In this document: positions 25,160 to 37,098 of the stretch, piece after piece
How the letters are laid out: each line of letters opens with the position of its first letter
How positions within the stretch are numbered: position 1 is the first letter of the stretch
From: Streptomyces viridiviolaceus
Lineage (GTDB): Bacteria; Actinomycetota; Actinomycetes; Streptomycetales; Streptomycetaceae
Direction: 5' to 3'
Assembly (NCBI RefSeq): GCF_014650995.1
Contig: NZ_BMWA01000029.1
Span: 53,886-117,885, forward strand
Length of the DNA stretch: 64,000 nucleotides
The notes under the pieces: model-generated
Seen by the model: the letters and a program-made list of their open reading frames with translations, nothing else
The model's database searches: none
Told to the model about the DNA's origin: nothing
Position numbers and translations under genes: made by a program

Positions 25160-25828
25160 TCAGCCCGTGAAGGCGATCCGGCGCAGGGCGTCGGCCGCCG
25201 CCCGGTCCAGGAGGACCGCCGACGTGCAGCCGGCCGGCAGGGTGCCCTTCTCCGTCGAGCGCAGCAGCCGGGCGGTCGCCGCCCGGTGCCGCAGGAACGC
25301 GTACCGGGACACTCCCCGGCCGCGCTCGCGCTGGCCGGCCAGCGCCGTCTCGGCGCCGACGTCGAGCATCAGCAGGTGCAGGGTGGAACCACGGCGGCGG
25401 GCCTCGCGGGCCAGCCAGCCGCGCACCCACGCCTGCGTACCGCAGTCGTGCACGACGACGCCCTCGCCGGAGCGCAGCGCGCGGCGCAGCCCGGCGTAGT
25501 GGGCGAGCCGGACGAGGGGGCGGTAGAGCGCGTACGGCAGGAAGCGCGGCATGCGGCGGTCCCAGCGGTCGCGGGTGTCCTGGGAGTCGATGCGCCGTCC
25601 GCGCACGGTGCGCTTCATCAGCGTGGACTTGCCGCTGCCGGGCAGGCCGGTCACCACGACGAGGTCGCGGCGCCCGAAGAGCAGGGCGTGCGGGCTGCGG
25701 CCGGCGCGGTCACGCAGGTCGCGGACGACGGGTGCGGGCAGCTCGGCGCATGCCTGCGGGACCGGGCCGGCGGGCTGTCCGGGCAGCGCGAGACCCGAGG
25801 TGGCGGCGTACGCCGTGGTCCTGTTCAC
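25160..25828 (-). CDS. P-loop kinase/ATPase-like protein
   Basis: A 222-residue protein with a clear Walker A loop, VVVTGLPGSGKSTLMKRT, near residues 50-65, and the size and layout of AAA_33/zeta-type small-molecule kinases (RRIDSQDTRDRW after the P-loop, LHLLMLDVGAETAL, then an arginine-rich lid RERGRGVSRYAFLRHR). The frame begins at 25867, but the GTG at 25828 has GGGGAGG nine bases upstream, so I chose it. Substrate unknown. It diverges from the glycine-riboswitch operon. Confidence 0.78.
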   Translation of the reverse strand: MNRTTAYAATSGLALPGQPAGPVPQACAELPAPVVRDLRDRAGRSPHALLFGRRDLVVVTGLPGSGKSTLMKRTVRGRRIDSQDTRDRWDRRMPRFLPYALYRPLVRLAHYAGLRRALRSGEGVVVHDCGTQAWVRGWLAREARRRGSTLHLLMLDVGAETALAGQRERGRGVSRYAFLRHRAATARLLRSTEKGTLPAGCTSAVLLDRAAADALRRIAFTG

Positions 25829-26012
25829 CGTGATCGTCCTCCCCTGGGGCGGTTCACGAGTTCCCATCCCCGTCGAGTGTAAAGAGAAGGTAATACGCCG
25901 GTCTCCCGTTTTCGTTCGCTTACTGCCACAAGCCGGTTACAGATCGCGCCCTGCCGTCGGCGGGCCGGTCGTGCAATGATGTCCGCGCAACTGCATACCG
26001 GCCGTTTGAATC
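25829..26012. other. Divergent spacer before the glycine riboswitch
   Basis: No gene is apparent. The stretch is relatively AT-rich around 25880-25930 and should contain the promoters for the kinase-like gene (leftward) and for the gcvT leader RNA (rightward). I could not assign specific -35 and -10 boxes. Confidence 0.5.
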
Positions 26013-26213
26013 CGCGCGGGAGAGTCCCCGGCCGTCGCCGGGGCGCCGAAGGAGCAAGTCCCTCCCTTGAATCTCTCAGGCCCCGTTACCGCGCGGGCGA
26101 GGCACATCTGAAAAGCGGGCCGCCGCACGGTGGCCCCACCCAAGGTGCAAGCCCTGATCGCCGCACTCCGGTGGTCGTGGCGAACCTCTCAGGTTCCGAT
26201 GACAGATGGGGAG
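26013..26213 (+). promoter_or_regulatory. Tandem glycine riboswitch
   Basis: Two consecutive glycine aptamers precede gcvT. The first starts GCGCGGGAGAG at about 26014 and contains GCCGAAGGAGCAA, GAATCTCTCAGG and the closing TCTGAAAAGCGGG near 26117. The second contains ACCCAAGGTGCAAGCC (from about 26138), GCGAACCTCTCAGG and the hallmark GATGACAGATGGGG ending near 26212. Tandem glycine aptamers with this core are known to raise expression of glycine cleavage genes when glycine is abundant. The expression platform would lie between 26214 and the gcvT start and includes the hairpin at 26225-26260. Confidence 0.93.
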
Positions 26214-26224
26214 GATCGACCTCG

Positions 26225-26266
26225 CCCTCCCCCACGCGCGGCTCCGCTCGCGCGGGAGGGACCCCA
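26225..26266 (+). repeat. Dispersed palindromic element between riboswitch and gcvT
   Basis: CCCTCCC (26225-26231) pairs with GGGAGGG (26254-26260), and CGCGCG pairs within the loop, giving a strong hairpin 30 bp before the gcvT ATG. The sequence pattern (CTCCCCCA, then GGCTNCGCTCG, then GGGACCCC) is shared with the element inside the ABC gene at 49654-49701, so it belongs to a dispersed family. By position it could serve as the riboswitch's expression platform. Confidence 0.75.
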
Positions 26267-26289
26267 TCGCCCTGGGAGACGACCGACCG

Positions 26290-27408
<1,119 letters not shown>

Positions 27409-27546
27409 ACAGAAGCAGACCGTGGAGGAATCGGCGGGGCCGTGCCGTGCCGCCCTGTGACCCCCCACACGTTCTCGCTGCTCACCAGCGGTGTCAGCAG
27501 TCCCCCCAGTCATCAGCACGTCTCTGCGTACAGGAGAATTCAGGCC

Positions 27547-27924
27547 ATGAGCAACCCCCAGCAGCTGCGCTACAGCAAGGAGCACGAGTGGCTGTCGGAC
27601 GCCGAGGACGGCGTCTCGACGGTCGGCATCACGGAGCACGCGGCGAACGCGCTCGGTGACGTCGTCTTCGTCCAGCTCCCGGAGGTCGGTGCCACCGTGT
27701 CCGCGGGTGAGACCTGCGGTGAGCTGGAGTCGACCAAGTCGGTCTCCGACCTGTACTCCCCCGTGTCCGGCGAGGTCACCGACGTCAACGAGGACGTCGT
27801 CAACGACCCGTCGCTGGTGAACTCCGCGCCCTTCGAGGGCGGCTGGCTGTTCAAGGTGCGCGTCACGGACGAGCCGGCCGACCTGCTCTCCGCCGACGAG
27901 TACACCGCCTTCATCGCCGGCTGA
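27547..27924 (+). CDS. gcvH: Glycine cleavage system H protein
   Basis: A 125-residue lipoyl carrier that shuttles the aminomethyl group between the P, T and L proteins. The lipoylation site is the lysine in ELESTKSVSD, Lys64. YSPVSGEVTDVNE and GGWLFKVR are family signatures. The ATG at 27547 follows AGGAGAATTCAGGCC, and the longer open frame upstream is not conserved. It lies 138 bp after gcvT, in the same direction. Confidence 0.97.
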   Translation: MSNPQQLRYSKEHEWLSDAEDGVSTVGITEHAANALGDVVFVQLPEVGATVSAGETCGELESTKSVSDLYSPVSGEVTDVNEDVVNDPSLVNSAPFEGGWLFKVRVTDEPADLLSADEYTAFIAG

Positions 27925-27936
27925 GGAGTCGTACGG

Positions 27937-29199
<1,263 letters not shown>

Positions 29200-29214
29200 C
29201 GAAGAAAACCCCTG

Positions 29215-29249
29215 GGGCACCGTGCCCGCCACAAGTGAGCACGGTGCCC
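29215..29249 (+). terminator. Hairpin between glyA and sdaA
   Basis: GGGCACCGTGC (29215-29225) pairs perfectly with GCACGGTGCCC (29239-29249), 11 bp, starting 16 bases past the glyA stop. It could terminate or partly attenuate transcription before sdaA. No T-run is present. Confidence 0.75.
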
Positions 29250-29285
29250 GCCCCCTGTGCACCACCCCCGTATGGAGGAGTCCCC

Positions 29286-30653
<1,368 letters not shown>

Positions 30654-30658
30654 TGGAG

Positions 30659-30690
30659 CCGGGGACGCGCGGGTGTCCGGGCGTCCCCGG
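30659..30690 (+). terminator. Terminator after sdaA
   Basis: CCGGGGACGC (30659-30668) pairs with GCGTCCCCGG (30681-30690) around a 12-base loop, six bases past the sdaA stop. It is the probable end of the gcvT-gcvH-glyA-sdaA transcript. Confidence 0.82.
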
Positions 30691-30779
30691 TGTCTCACAT
30701 CCTGACACCTGCTTTTCGAAAAATAAGACGCCTGAGATCGTTGCGGTGCCAGCACTTTTCGCACGTGAAAGACCGAGCA

Positions 30780-32192
30780 ATGCCCGCACCAGCCACCGGC
30801 TCAGCCCAGACACCCGTCAACCCCCGGTCCCGCGTCCTCATCGCCAGCCTCATCGGCACGACGATCGAGTTCTACGACTTCTACATCTACGCGACCGCCG
30901 CCGTACTGGTCTTCCCTGCGCTCTTCTTCCCGAGCAGTGACCCGACCACGGCGCTGCTGTCGTCCTTCGCGGTCTTCGGCGCCGCGATGGTCGCCCGCCC
31001 GATCGGGGCCGTCTTCTTCGGGCACCTCGGTGACCGGCTCGGCCGCAAGAAGACCCTGGTGGTCTCGCTGCTCACCATGGGCATAGCGACGTTCCTCATC
31101 GGCGTGCTGCCCACCTACGCGCAGGCCGGCTGGATCGCCACCGCACTGCTGGTGCTGATGCGCCTCGCGCAGGGCTTCGCGCTCGGCGGCGAGTGGAGCG
31201 GTGCCGCACTGGTCGCGACCGAGAACGCCCCCAGCGGCAAGCGCGCCCTGTACGGCACCTTCCCGCAGCTGGGCGCCCCGCTCGGCTTCATCATCGGCAA
31301 CGGCCTGTTCCTGATCATCGGCGCGCTGCTGCCGTCCGCGGCCGGCGCCGACCCCACGCAGCCCTCCGACGCCTTCGTCACCTGGGGCTGGCGCATCCCC
31401 TTCCTGTTCTCCGCCGTGATGGTCGCGATCGGCCTGTGGGTGCGCTCGCGGCTCGTGGAGTCGGCGGTGTTCGCCAAGACCCGCGAGGCCGGCAAGGTGC
31501 GGAAGCTGCCGCTGGCCACGGTGGTCCAGGGCCACTGGAAGCAGCTGATCCTCGGCACGTTCATCATGCTGGCGACGTACGTGCTCTTCTACCTGATGAC
31601 CACGTTCTCGCTGAGCTACGGGCGCACCGCGAAGGACGCCGCCGTGCCCGGTCTGGGGTACAGCTACACCACGTTCGTCCTCATGATGATCTTCGGGGTG
31701 CTGTTCTTCGCCGTCTTCACCCTGGTCTCCGGCCCGCTCGCCGACAAGTACGGGCGCCGCACCACCCTGATCTGGATCACCGCCGCGATCGTGGTCTTCG
31801 GCCTGGTCTGGGTGCCACTGATCGACCTGGGCACGCTCGGCGTGGTGCTGTGGCTCGTGCTGGGCTTCACGCTGATGGGCATGACGTTCGGCCCGATGGG
31901 CGCGCTCCTGCCCGAGCTCTTCCCCACCAGCGTGCGCTACACCGGATCCGGCATCTCGTACAACGTCAGCTCGATCCTCGGTGCGGCCGTCGCCCCGTTC
32001 ATCGCGGTGGCGCTGTGGGAGACCGGTGACGGCTCGCCGTGGCTGGTCGGCGTCTACCTCTCCGCGATGGCGGTGCTGACGCTGACCGCGCTCCTCCTCG
32101 GCAAGGAGACCAAGGACGTCTCCCTCGACGACGGCGAGGACGCCTCCGCCGACGACGGCACCCGGACCACGGTGGCCTCCTCCGCCTCCTGA
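30780..32192 (+). CDS. MFS transporter, metabolite:H+ symporter (MHS) family
   Basis: A 470-residue membrane transporter with about 12 helices. MHS signatures are clear: SLIGTTIEFYDFYIYATAA in helix 1, FGHLGDRLGRKKTLV in the first cytoplasmic loop, RLAQGFALGGEWSGAALVATENAP in helix 4, and LPELFPTSVRYTGSGISYN late in the protein. Family members import organic acids, osmolytes or amino acid derivatives with protons; the substrate here is unknown. It may use the promoter between the sdaA terminator and 30780. The acidic C-terminal tail is cytoplasmic. Confidence 0.92.
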   Translation: MPAPATGSAQTPVNPRSRVLIASLIGTTIEFYDFYIYATAAVLVFPALFFPSSDPTTALLSSFAVFGAAMVARPIGAVFFGHLGDRLGRKKTLVVSLLTMGIATFLIGVLPTYAQAGWIATALLVLMRLAQGFALGGEWSGAALVATENAPSGKRALYGTFPQLGAPLGFIIGNGLFLIIGALLPSAAGADPTQPSDAFVTWGWRIPFLFSAVMVAIGLWVRSRLVESAVFAKTREAGKVRKLPLATVVQGHWKQLILGTFIMLATYVLFYLMTTFSLSYGRTAKDAAVPGLGYSYTTFVLMMIFGVLFFAVFTLVSGPLADKYGRRTTLIWITAAIVVFGLVWVPLIDLGTLGVVLWLVLGFTLMGMTFGPMGALLPELFPTSVRYTGSGISYNVSSILGAAVAPFIAVALWETGDGSPWLVGVYLSAMAVLTLTALLLGKETKDVSLDDGEDASADDGTRTTVASSAS

Positions 32193-32321
32193 TCCGACCG
32201 GCGTTCACCACCTCCGTACGCCGAGCGCCCTCGCGCCCGGCGTACGGCCGCCGATGCCGGGCATAACAACAACCTCCGCCCCCAGGGCACTTCAGCCCCA
32301 CCGGCATCCGAGGGAGTCCTC

Positions 32322-32879
32322 ATGCTGCGCGGCATCGACGTGAGCGCGTACCAGTCCTCCACCTACGACACGGACGGCCTCTCCTTCGTCTTCATCAAGG
32401 CGACGGAGGGCCGTTCGTACGTCAACCCCAAGCTCGCCGCCCAGACGAAACGGGCCCGCGACGCCGGTCTCGTCGTCGGCTTCTACCACTTCCTGTGGCC
32501 CGGCAACCTCACCGCCCAGGCCGAGTACTTCGTCTCCGAGGCACCCGACCGGGCCGGTGACATCCTCGCCGTCGACTGGGAGACGACGGGCGAGGGCACC
32601 CATGCGAGCAACGCCGAGAAGGACCGCTTCATCCGCAAGGTGAAGGAACTGCGGCCGGACAACAGGGTCGTCCTGTACTGCAACAGGAACTACTGGCTCA
32701 ACGTCGACACCACGTCCTACGCGGGCGACGGCCTGTGGATCGCCGACTACGTGACGGCCGGCAAGCCCCGGATCAAGGCCAAGTGGCGCTTCCACCAGTA
32801 CACCGACGACCCGCTGGACAAGAACGTCGCGGACTTCTCCAGCAAGTCGGCGTTGCGGGAGTGGGCCGAGGACGCCTGA
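32322..32879 (+). CDS. GH25 family lysozyme-like hydrolase
   Basis: A 185-residue single domain with glycoside hydrolase family 25 features: GIDVSAYQ at the start, FVFIKATEG, GFYHFL and the catalytic pair AVDWE (Asp85 and Glu87), then GLWIADY and WRFHQYTDD. GH25 enzymes cleave N-acetylmuramyl links in peptidoglycan. No signal peptide precedes the domain, so export is not explained; it may act from inside or leave by an unusual route. AGGGAG lies seven bases before the ATG. It converges on the next gene with six bases between stops. Confidence 0.9.
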   Translation: MLRGIDVSAYQSSTYDTDGLSFVFIKATEGRSYVNPKLAAQTKRARDAGLVVGFYHFLWPGNLTAQAEYFVSEAPDRAGDILAVDWETTGEGTHASNAEKDRFIRKVKELRPDNRVVLYCNRNYWLNVDTTSYAGDGLWIADYVTAGKPRIKAKWRFHQYTDDPLDKNVADFSSKSALREWAEDA

Positions 32880-32885
32880 GGGCGG

Positions 32886-33548
32886 TCAGCCCCGGAACGC
32901 CGCCGGGCGTTCCGGCGACGCCTCCGCGAGGGCCTTGGTGACGCCCTCGACGCCTTCCCTCAGCCCGTACACCGGGGTGTCGGGCTGCTGCCGCCAGGAG
33001 TCGTCGATGCCGCCGGCGTCGACGGTGTCGAAGCCCAGTTCGTCGATCAGGGCCCGCACCTTGGCCTTGGCCGCCTCGTCGTCGCCGGCCACCGGGAGCG
33101 CCATGCGGTCGGGGTCGCCGGCCGGGCGGGGGCGCTCCAGGATGTCCTGGGCGTAGGTGCCGTTGAACGCCTTGACGACCGGGTGGCCGATCTGGCGTTC
33201 GGTCCAGCGGCTCTCGGTGAGGCCCTCGTCCTCGATGCCCGCGATCCGCCCGTCACGCTCCCGCGGGTAGTAGTTGCCGGTGTCGATGACCGCCACGTCG
33301 TCGGCGGCGCCGTCGAGCAGGCCGGACGGGAGGTCGGGCACCGCCTTGAGCGGGACCGTGACCACCACGATCTCGGCGCCGCGCGCGGCCTCCCCGGCCG
33401 GTACCGGCGTCGCGCCGGTCTCCTCGGCCAGTGCGGTGAGCGTGTGCGGCCCGCGTGAGTTGGCGACGGAGACGTCGTGTCCGAGGGCGGTCAGCCGCCG
33501 GGTGAGGTTGCCGCCGATGTTGCCCGCGCCGATGATGCCGATCTTCAT
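32886..33548 (-). CDS. NADPH-dependent F420 reductase-like oxidoreductase
   Basis: A 220-residue Rossmann protein of the coenzyme F420-dependent NADP oxidoreductase family. KIGIIGAGNIGGNLTRRL at the N-terminus binds NADP. ANSRGPHTL, VTVPLKAVPDLP, KAFNGTYAQ and GIDDSWRQQPDTPVYG are typical. Such enzymes may transfer hydride between NADPH and F420 or act on other substrates. The ATG at 33548 has AGGCGAG upstream; the frame extends without conservation to 33665. Confidence 0.85.
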   Translation of the reverse strand: MKIGIIGAGNIGGNLTRRLTALGHDVSVANSRGPHTLTALAEETGATPVPAGEAARGAEIVVVTVPLKAVPDLPSGLLDGAADDVAVIDTGNYYPRERDGRIAGIEDEGLTESRWTERQIGHPVVKAFNGTYAQDILERPRPAGDPDRMALPVAGDDEAAKAKVRALIDELGFDTVDAGGIDDSWRQQPDTPVYGLREGVEGVTKALAEASPERPAAFRG

Positions 33549-33639
33549 GATGCTGACTCGCCTGGCCTTTCGGAGGTCGTGTCCTGCGACGTCCGGCGGT
33601 TCACGCCGGTGAGGATCACCAACCCGGGGGCCGGGCGGG

Positions 33640-34350
33640 CTATTCCGCCCCCGCCGCGTCTTCACCCTCCCGCAGCAGCTTCGACGTGTGCTCCAGTTCG
33701 CCGCGGAGCGCGGCCGTCGCCGCCTCCGGGTCGCCGCCGGCGACCGCGTCGACGAGGGCCGCGTGGGTGTCGTCGCCCGTGTTGGGGTCCTGGTCGCGCA
33801 CGCGTACGAGGTCGAGCATGTCGAGCAGGCCCTCGCGCAGCGTGGGGGCGAACTCGTCGAACAGGTCGGCGAGCAGGGGGTTGTGGGCGGCGGCCACCAC
33901 GGCCCGGTGCAGGGCGATGTCGGCGTCGACGAAGGCGGCGTCGTCCCGCGCCGACGCGGCCCGGCGTTCTGCCAGCGCGGCCCGCAGCACCGCGACGTCG
34001 TCGTCCGTGCGCCGGGTCGCCGCCAGATGGGCCGCGTGGACCTCGAGGGCCATGCGGACCTCGTAGACGTCCGTCACCGCGGCCCGGCGCAGCCGGGTGG
34101 GCCAGTCCTCGACGGGCTCGGTGGCGACGACGAAGACGCCGGCGCCCTGCCGGGGCTGGACGAGGCCCGCGCCGGCCAGGGCGCGCAGCGCCTCCCGGAC
34201 GGTGGAGCGGCCCACGCCGAGCTCCTTGGCCAGGGTCGTCTCACCGGGCAGCCGGGTGCCGAGGGGCCAGTGGCCGCCGGTGATCTGCTCACGCAGGCGT
34301 TCGGTGGCCTGTTCGACCAGGGGGCTGGGGCGGACGGCGCCTAGCGGCAT
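33640..34350 (-). CDS. GntR/FadR family transcriptional regulator
   Basis: A 236-residue regulator. The N-terminal winged helix shows LREQITGGHWPLGTRLPGE and ELGVGRSTVREALRALAGAGL. The C-terminal FCD all-helical domain has candidate metal ligands in DADIALHRAVVAAAHNPLL. The ATG at 34350 has AGGTGA upstream and begins just before the conserved region; the frame opens further back at 34500. It diverges from the isopropylmalate synthase-ABC pair, which it probably controls. The spacer contains CTGAGGACCTGAG (34379-34391) as one candidate operator core. Confidence 0.9.
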   Translation of the reverse strand: MPLGAVRPSPLVEQATERLREQITGGHWPLGTRLPGETTLAKELGVGRSTVREALRALAGAGLVQPRQGAGVFVVATEPVEDWPTRLRRAAVTDVYEVRMALEVHAAHLAATRRTDDDVAVLRAALAERRAASARDDAAFVDADIALHRAVVAAAHNPLLADLFDEFAPTLREGLLDMLDLVRVRDQDPNTGDDTHAALVDAVAGGDPEAATAALRGELEHTSKLLREGEDAAGAE

Positions 34351-34532
34351 CGGGGTCACCTGCCGATTTCTCACTTGTCTGAGGACCTGAGTTGTGGATA
34401 GCGTACCGGCATGACGCTCTGCGGTCTCCTTCTCCTCGGCTGCCGCGGCGGGGCCTGACGCGACCGGCACCCCGCCGCGGGTCGCCGTGCTGCCGGTCAC
34501 CGTCCGACCGAGCCGAAGGCCACCAGCAGACG

Positions 34533-36263
34533 ATGACCACCACCCCGTACGAGCGGCCGCTGTGGAACCCGCAGCAGCCCAGCCCCATGCCGTTCCACCG
34601 CTACCGCCCCTTCGACGAGCGCGTGGACGTGCCCGTCGCCGACCGCGGCTGGCCCGCCGCCCGGCTCCGGCAGGCCCCGCTCTGGGTGCCCGTCGACCTG
34701 CGCGACGGCAACCAGGCCCTCGCCGAGCCGATGGACACGCCCCGCAAGCGTCGCTTCTTCGACCTGCTGGTCGCCACCGGCTTCAAGGAGATCGAGGTCG
34801 GCTACCCGTCCGCGAGCCGTACCGACTTCGACTTCGTACGGCACCTGGCGACCGGCGGCGCCGTGCCGGACGACGTCACGCCGGTCGTGTTCACGCCCGC
34901 CCGGCGGGACCTGATCGACCGCACCTTCGACGCGATCGCGGGGCTGCCGCGTGCGGTCGTGCACCTGTACGTGGCGACGTCGCCGGTGTGGCGGGACGTC
35001 GTGCTCGGCCGGGGGCGGGACGAGGTGCGGCGGACCGTGCGGGAGGCCGCCGAGCACATGGTCCGCCGCGCCGATCCCGCCGCGTACGTCCGCTTCCAGT
35101 TCTCGCCCGAGACCTTCAACCTCACCGAGCCCGACTTCGTCCTGGAACTCTGCGACGAACTGACCGAGTTGTGGGACGCGAGCCCCGACCGGCCGGTCAC
35201 GCACAACCTCCCCGCGACGGTCGAGATCGCCACCCCGAACGTCTACGCCGACCAGATCGAGTACATGCACCGCCATCTGGCGCGCCGCGACAGCGTCGTC
35301 CTCTCCGTCCACCCGCACAACGACCGCGGCACGGGAGTCGCCTGCGCCGAACTCGCGGTGCTGGCCGGCGCCCAGCGGGTGGAGGGCTGCCTGTTCGGCA
35401 ACGGCGAGCGCACCGGCAACGTCGACCTGGTCACCCTCACCCTCAATCTGTACGCCCAGGGCGTCGACCCCATGGTCGACCTCAGCGACATCGACAGCGT
35501 CCGCGCCACCGTCGAGCACTGCAACCGGCTGCCCGTGCACGTACGGCACCCGTACGCCGGGGACCTGGTCTACACGGCGTTCTCCGGCACCCACCAGGAC
35601 GCGATCAGCAAGGGGCTGGCCCGGCACGCCCGTGCGGCGGCCGACGCCGGGGTGTCCGACGGCGAGGCGCCGTGGGCGGTGCCGTACCTGCCGATCGACC
35701 CGGCCGACGTGGGCCGTTCCTACGAGGCGGTGATCCGCGTCAACTCCCAGTCGGGCAAGGGCGGGGTGGCGTACCTGCTGCGCACGCACGCCGGTTACGA
35801 CCTGCCGCCGCGGATGCGGCCCGACTTCGCGCGCGTCGTGCAGCAGGCGACGGACGACAGCGGGCGGGAGGCCACGGGGAAGGAGCTGCACGAGCTGTTC
35901 CGGACGACGTACCTGGACGACGACGGCGGCGACGGTGCGCTGCGGCTGGCCGCCTGGTCGGCGCAGCCCACCCCGTCCGGCGGCCACCGTTTCGTGTGCA
36001 CCCTCGAGACCGGCGACCGCACCGCCGACCACGAGGGCACCGGCGAGGACACCCTCGCCGCCTTCGTCGACGCGCTCGCCGGGGCCGGGTTCGCCGTCGA
36101 CGTCCTGGAGACCTCGGTGCACCCGGCGGACGGCGGCTCCGTCGCCTATGCCGCGTGCCGGGTGGGCGGCAGGACGGTCTGGGGCGCGGGCGAGGGCCGC
36201 TCGGCGCCGGCGGCGTCCGTGCGGGCGGTGCTGTCGGCGGTGAACCGGGCGGCGACGCGATGA
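34533..36263 (+). CDS. leuA: 2-isopropylmalate synthase (LeuA2-type)
   Basis: A 576-residue enzyme joining acetyl-CoA and 2-oxoisovalerate, the first committed step of leucine synthesis. It has the long-form start (PFHRYRPF), metal and catalytic motifs PVDLRDGNQAL and FKEIEVGYPSAS, the SVHPHNDRGTG metal-binding motif, GNGERTGNVDLVTL, and a C-terminal LeuA dimer/allosteric domain from about residue 430. No T-box is visible upstream. The ATG at 34533 is conserved in position, but its ribosome-binding site is weak. ATGA-coupled to a lone ABC ATPase. Confidence 0.9.
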   Translation: MTTTPYERPLWNPQQPSPMPFHRYRPFDERVDVPVADRGWPAARLRQAPLWVPVDLRDGNQALAEPMDTPRKRRFFDLLVATGFKEIEVGYPSASRTDFDFVRHLATGGAVPDDVTPVVFTPARRDLIDRTFDAIAGLPRAVVHLYVATSPVWRDVVLGRGRDEVRRTVREAAEHMVRRADPAAYVRFQFSPETFNLTEPDFVLELCDELTELWDASPDRPVTHNLPATVEIATPNVYADQIEYMHRHLARRDSVVLSVHPHNDRGTGVACAELAVLAGAQRVEGCLFGNGERTGNVDLVTLTLNLYAQGVDPMVDLSDIDSVRATVEHCNRLPVHVRHPYAGDLVYTAFSGTHQDAISKGLARHARAAADAGVSDGEAPWAVPYLPIDPADVGRSYEAVIRVNSQSGKGGVAYLLRTHAGYDLPPRMRPDFARVVQQATDDSGREATGKELHELFRTTYLDDDGGDGALRLAAWSAQPTPSGGHRFVCTLETGDRTADHEGTGEDTLAAFVDALAGAGFAVDVLETSVHPADGGSVAYAACRVGGRTVWGAGEGRSAPAASVRAVLSAVNRAATR

Positions 36264-37048
36264 CCGAGGTCCTGCGTGCGGACGACGTCCACGTCGTGCG
36301 CGACGGCCGGCCGATCCTCCAGGAGGTGTCCCTCACGGTCCGGGCCGGCGAGCACTGGGCCCTGCTCGGCGCCAACGGCGCGGGCAAGTCCACGCTGCTG
36401 AGCCTGCTCGGCGCCCTGGTGCACCCGACGCGGGGCACGGTGGAGGTGCTCGGCCGCCGCCTGGGCCGCGTCGATCTGCGCGAACTGCGCGCGTACGTCG
36501 GTCATGTCGACCCGCGCCATCCGCTGACGTCGCCCCTGCGGGTCCGGGACGTGGTCCTGACCGGGCTGACCAACTCGGTGGAACCGCTTCCGCGTTGGCG
36601 GCCGACACCGGAGCAGCAGGAGCGGGCCGAGGGGCTGATGCGGACACTGGGGGTGGCCGACCTGCGCGAGGCGCGCTGGCCCACGCTCTCCCAGGGGCAG
36701 CGGGGCCGCACCCTGATCGCCCGTGCCCTCATGCCCGAGCCCCGGCTGCTGCTCCTGGACGAACCGGCGACCGGCCTGGATCTGCCCGGCCGGGAGCAGT
36801 TGATCGGCGCGCTGGACGAGTTGCGGCAGGACCATCCGCGTCTGGCGACGGTCCTGGTCACCCACCATCTGGAGGAGCTCCCCTCCGGCACCACGCACGC
36901 CCTGCTGCTGCGCGACGGCCGACCGCTCGCGCAGGGCCCGGTGGAGGACGTGCTGACCAGTGACCAGGCCGGCAAGTGCTTCGACCTGCCGCTGGTGCTG
37001 GACCGCCACGACGGCCGCTGGAGCGTGCGCGTGCGGCGCCCGGCATGA
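36260..37048 (+). CDS. ABC transporter ATP-binding protein without a permease gene
   Basis: A 262-residue soluble ATPase. Walker A is GANGAGKST, the signature LSQGQRGR, Walker B LLLLDEPATGLD, and the switch histidine lies in VTHHLEEL. It resembles the ModF/iron-siderophore ATPase type (GTVEVLGRRLGRVDLRELR). Its ATG overlaps the leuA stop, so translation is coupled, yet no permease or binding-protein gene is adjacent; a strong terminator follows. Its partner must be elsewhere, or it has a non-transport role. Confidence 0.88.
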   Translation: MTEVLRADDVHVVRDGRPILQEVSLTVRAGEHWALLGANGAGKSTLLSLLGALVHPTRGTVEVLGRRLGRVDLRELRAYVGHVDPRHPLTSPLRVRDVVLTGLTNSVEPLPRWRPTPEQQERAEGLMRTLGVADLREARWPTLSQGQRGRTLIARALMPEPRLLLLDEPATGLDLPGREQLIGALDELRQDHPRLATVLVTHHLEELPSGTTHALLLRDGRPLAQGPVEDVLTSDQAGKCFDLPLVLDRHDGRWSVRVRRPA

Positions 37049-37050
37049 CG

Positions 37051-37089
37051 GAGGGGGCGCCCGCCCGGAGACCGGACGGGCGCCCCCTC
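37051..37089. terminator. Bidirectional terminator between ABC ATPase and EF-hand gene
   Basis: GAGGGGGCGCCCG (37051-37063) pairs exactly with CGGGCGCCCCCTC (37077-37089). It sits between two convergent stop codons. Confidence 0.88.
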
Positions 37090-37098
37090 ACGGTGTCG

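Noticed and set aside
34351..34532. T-box or leucine attenuator upstream of leuA
   Set aside because: No T-box core and no Leu-codon-rich leader frame was seen; the spacer is short and shared with the divergent GntR gene.
34487..37048. A rightward frame fusing an upstream segment to the ABC ATPase
   Set aside because: The first 590 codons are an alternative frame of leuA. The ATPase has its own ATGA-coupled start at 36260.
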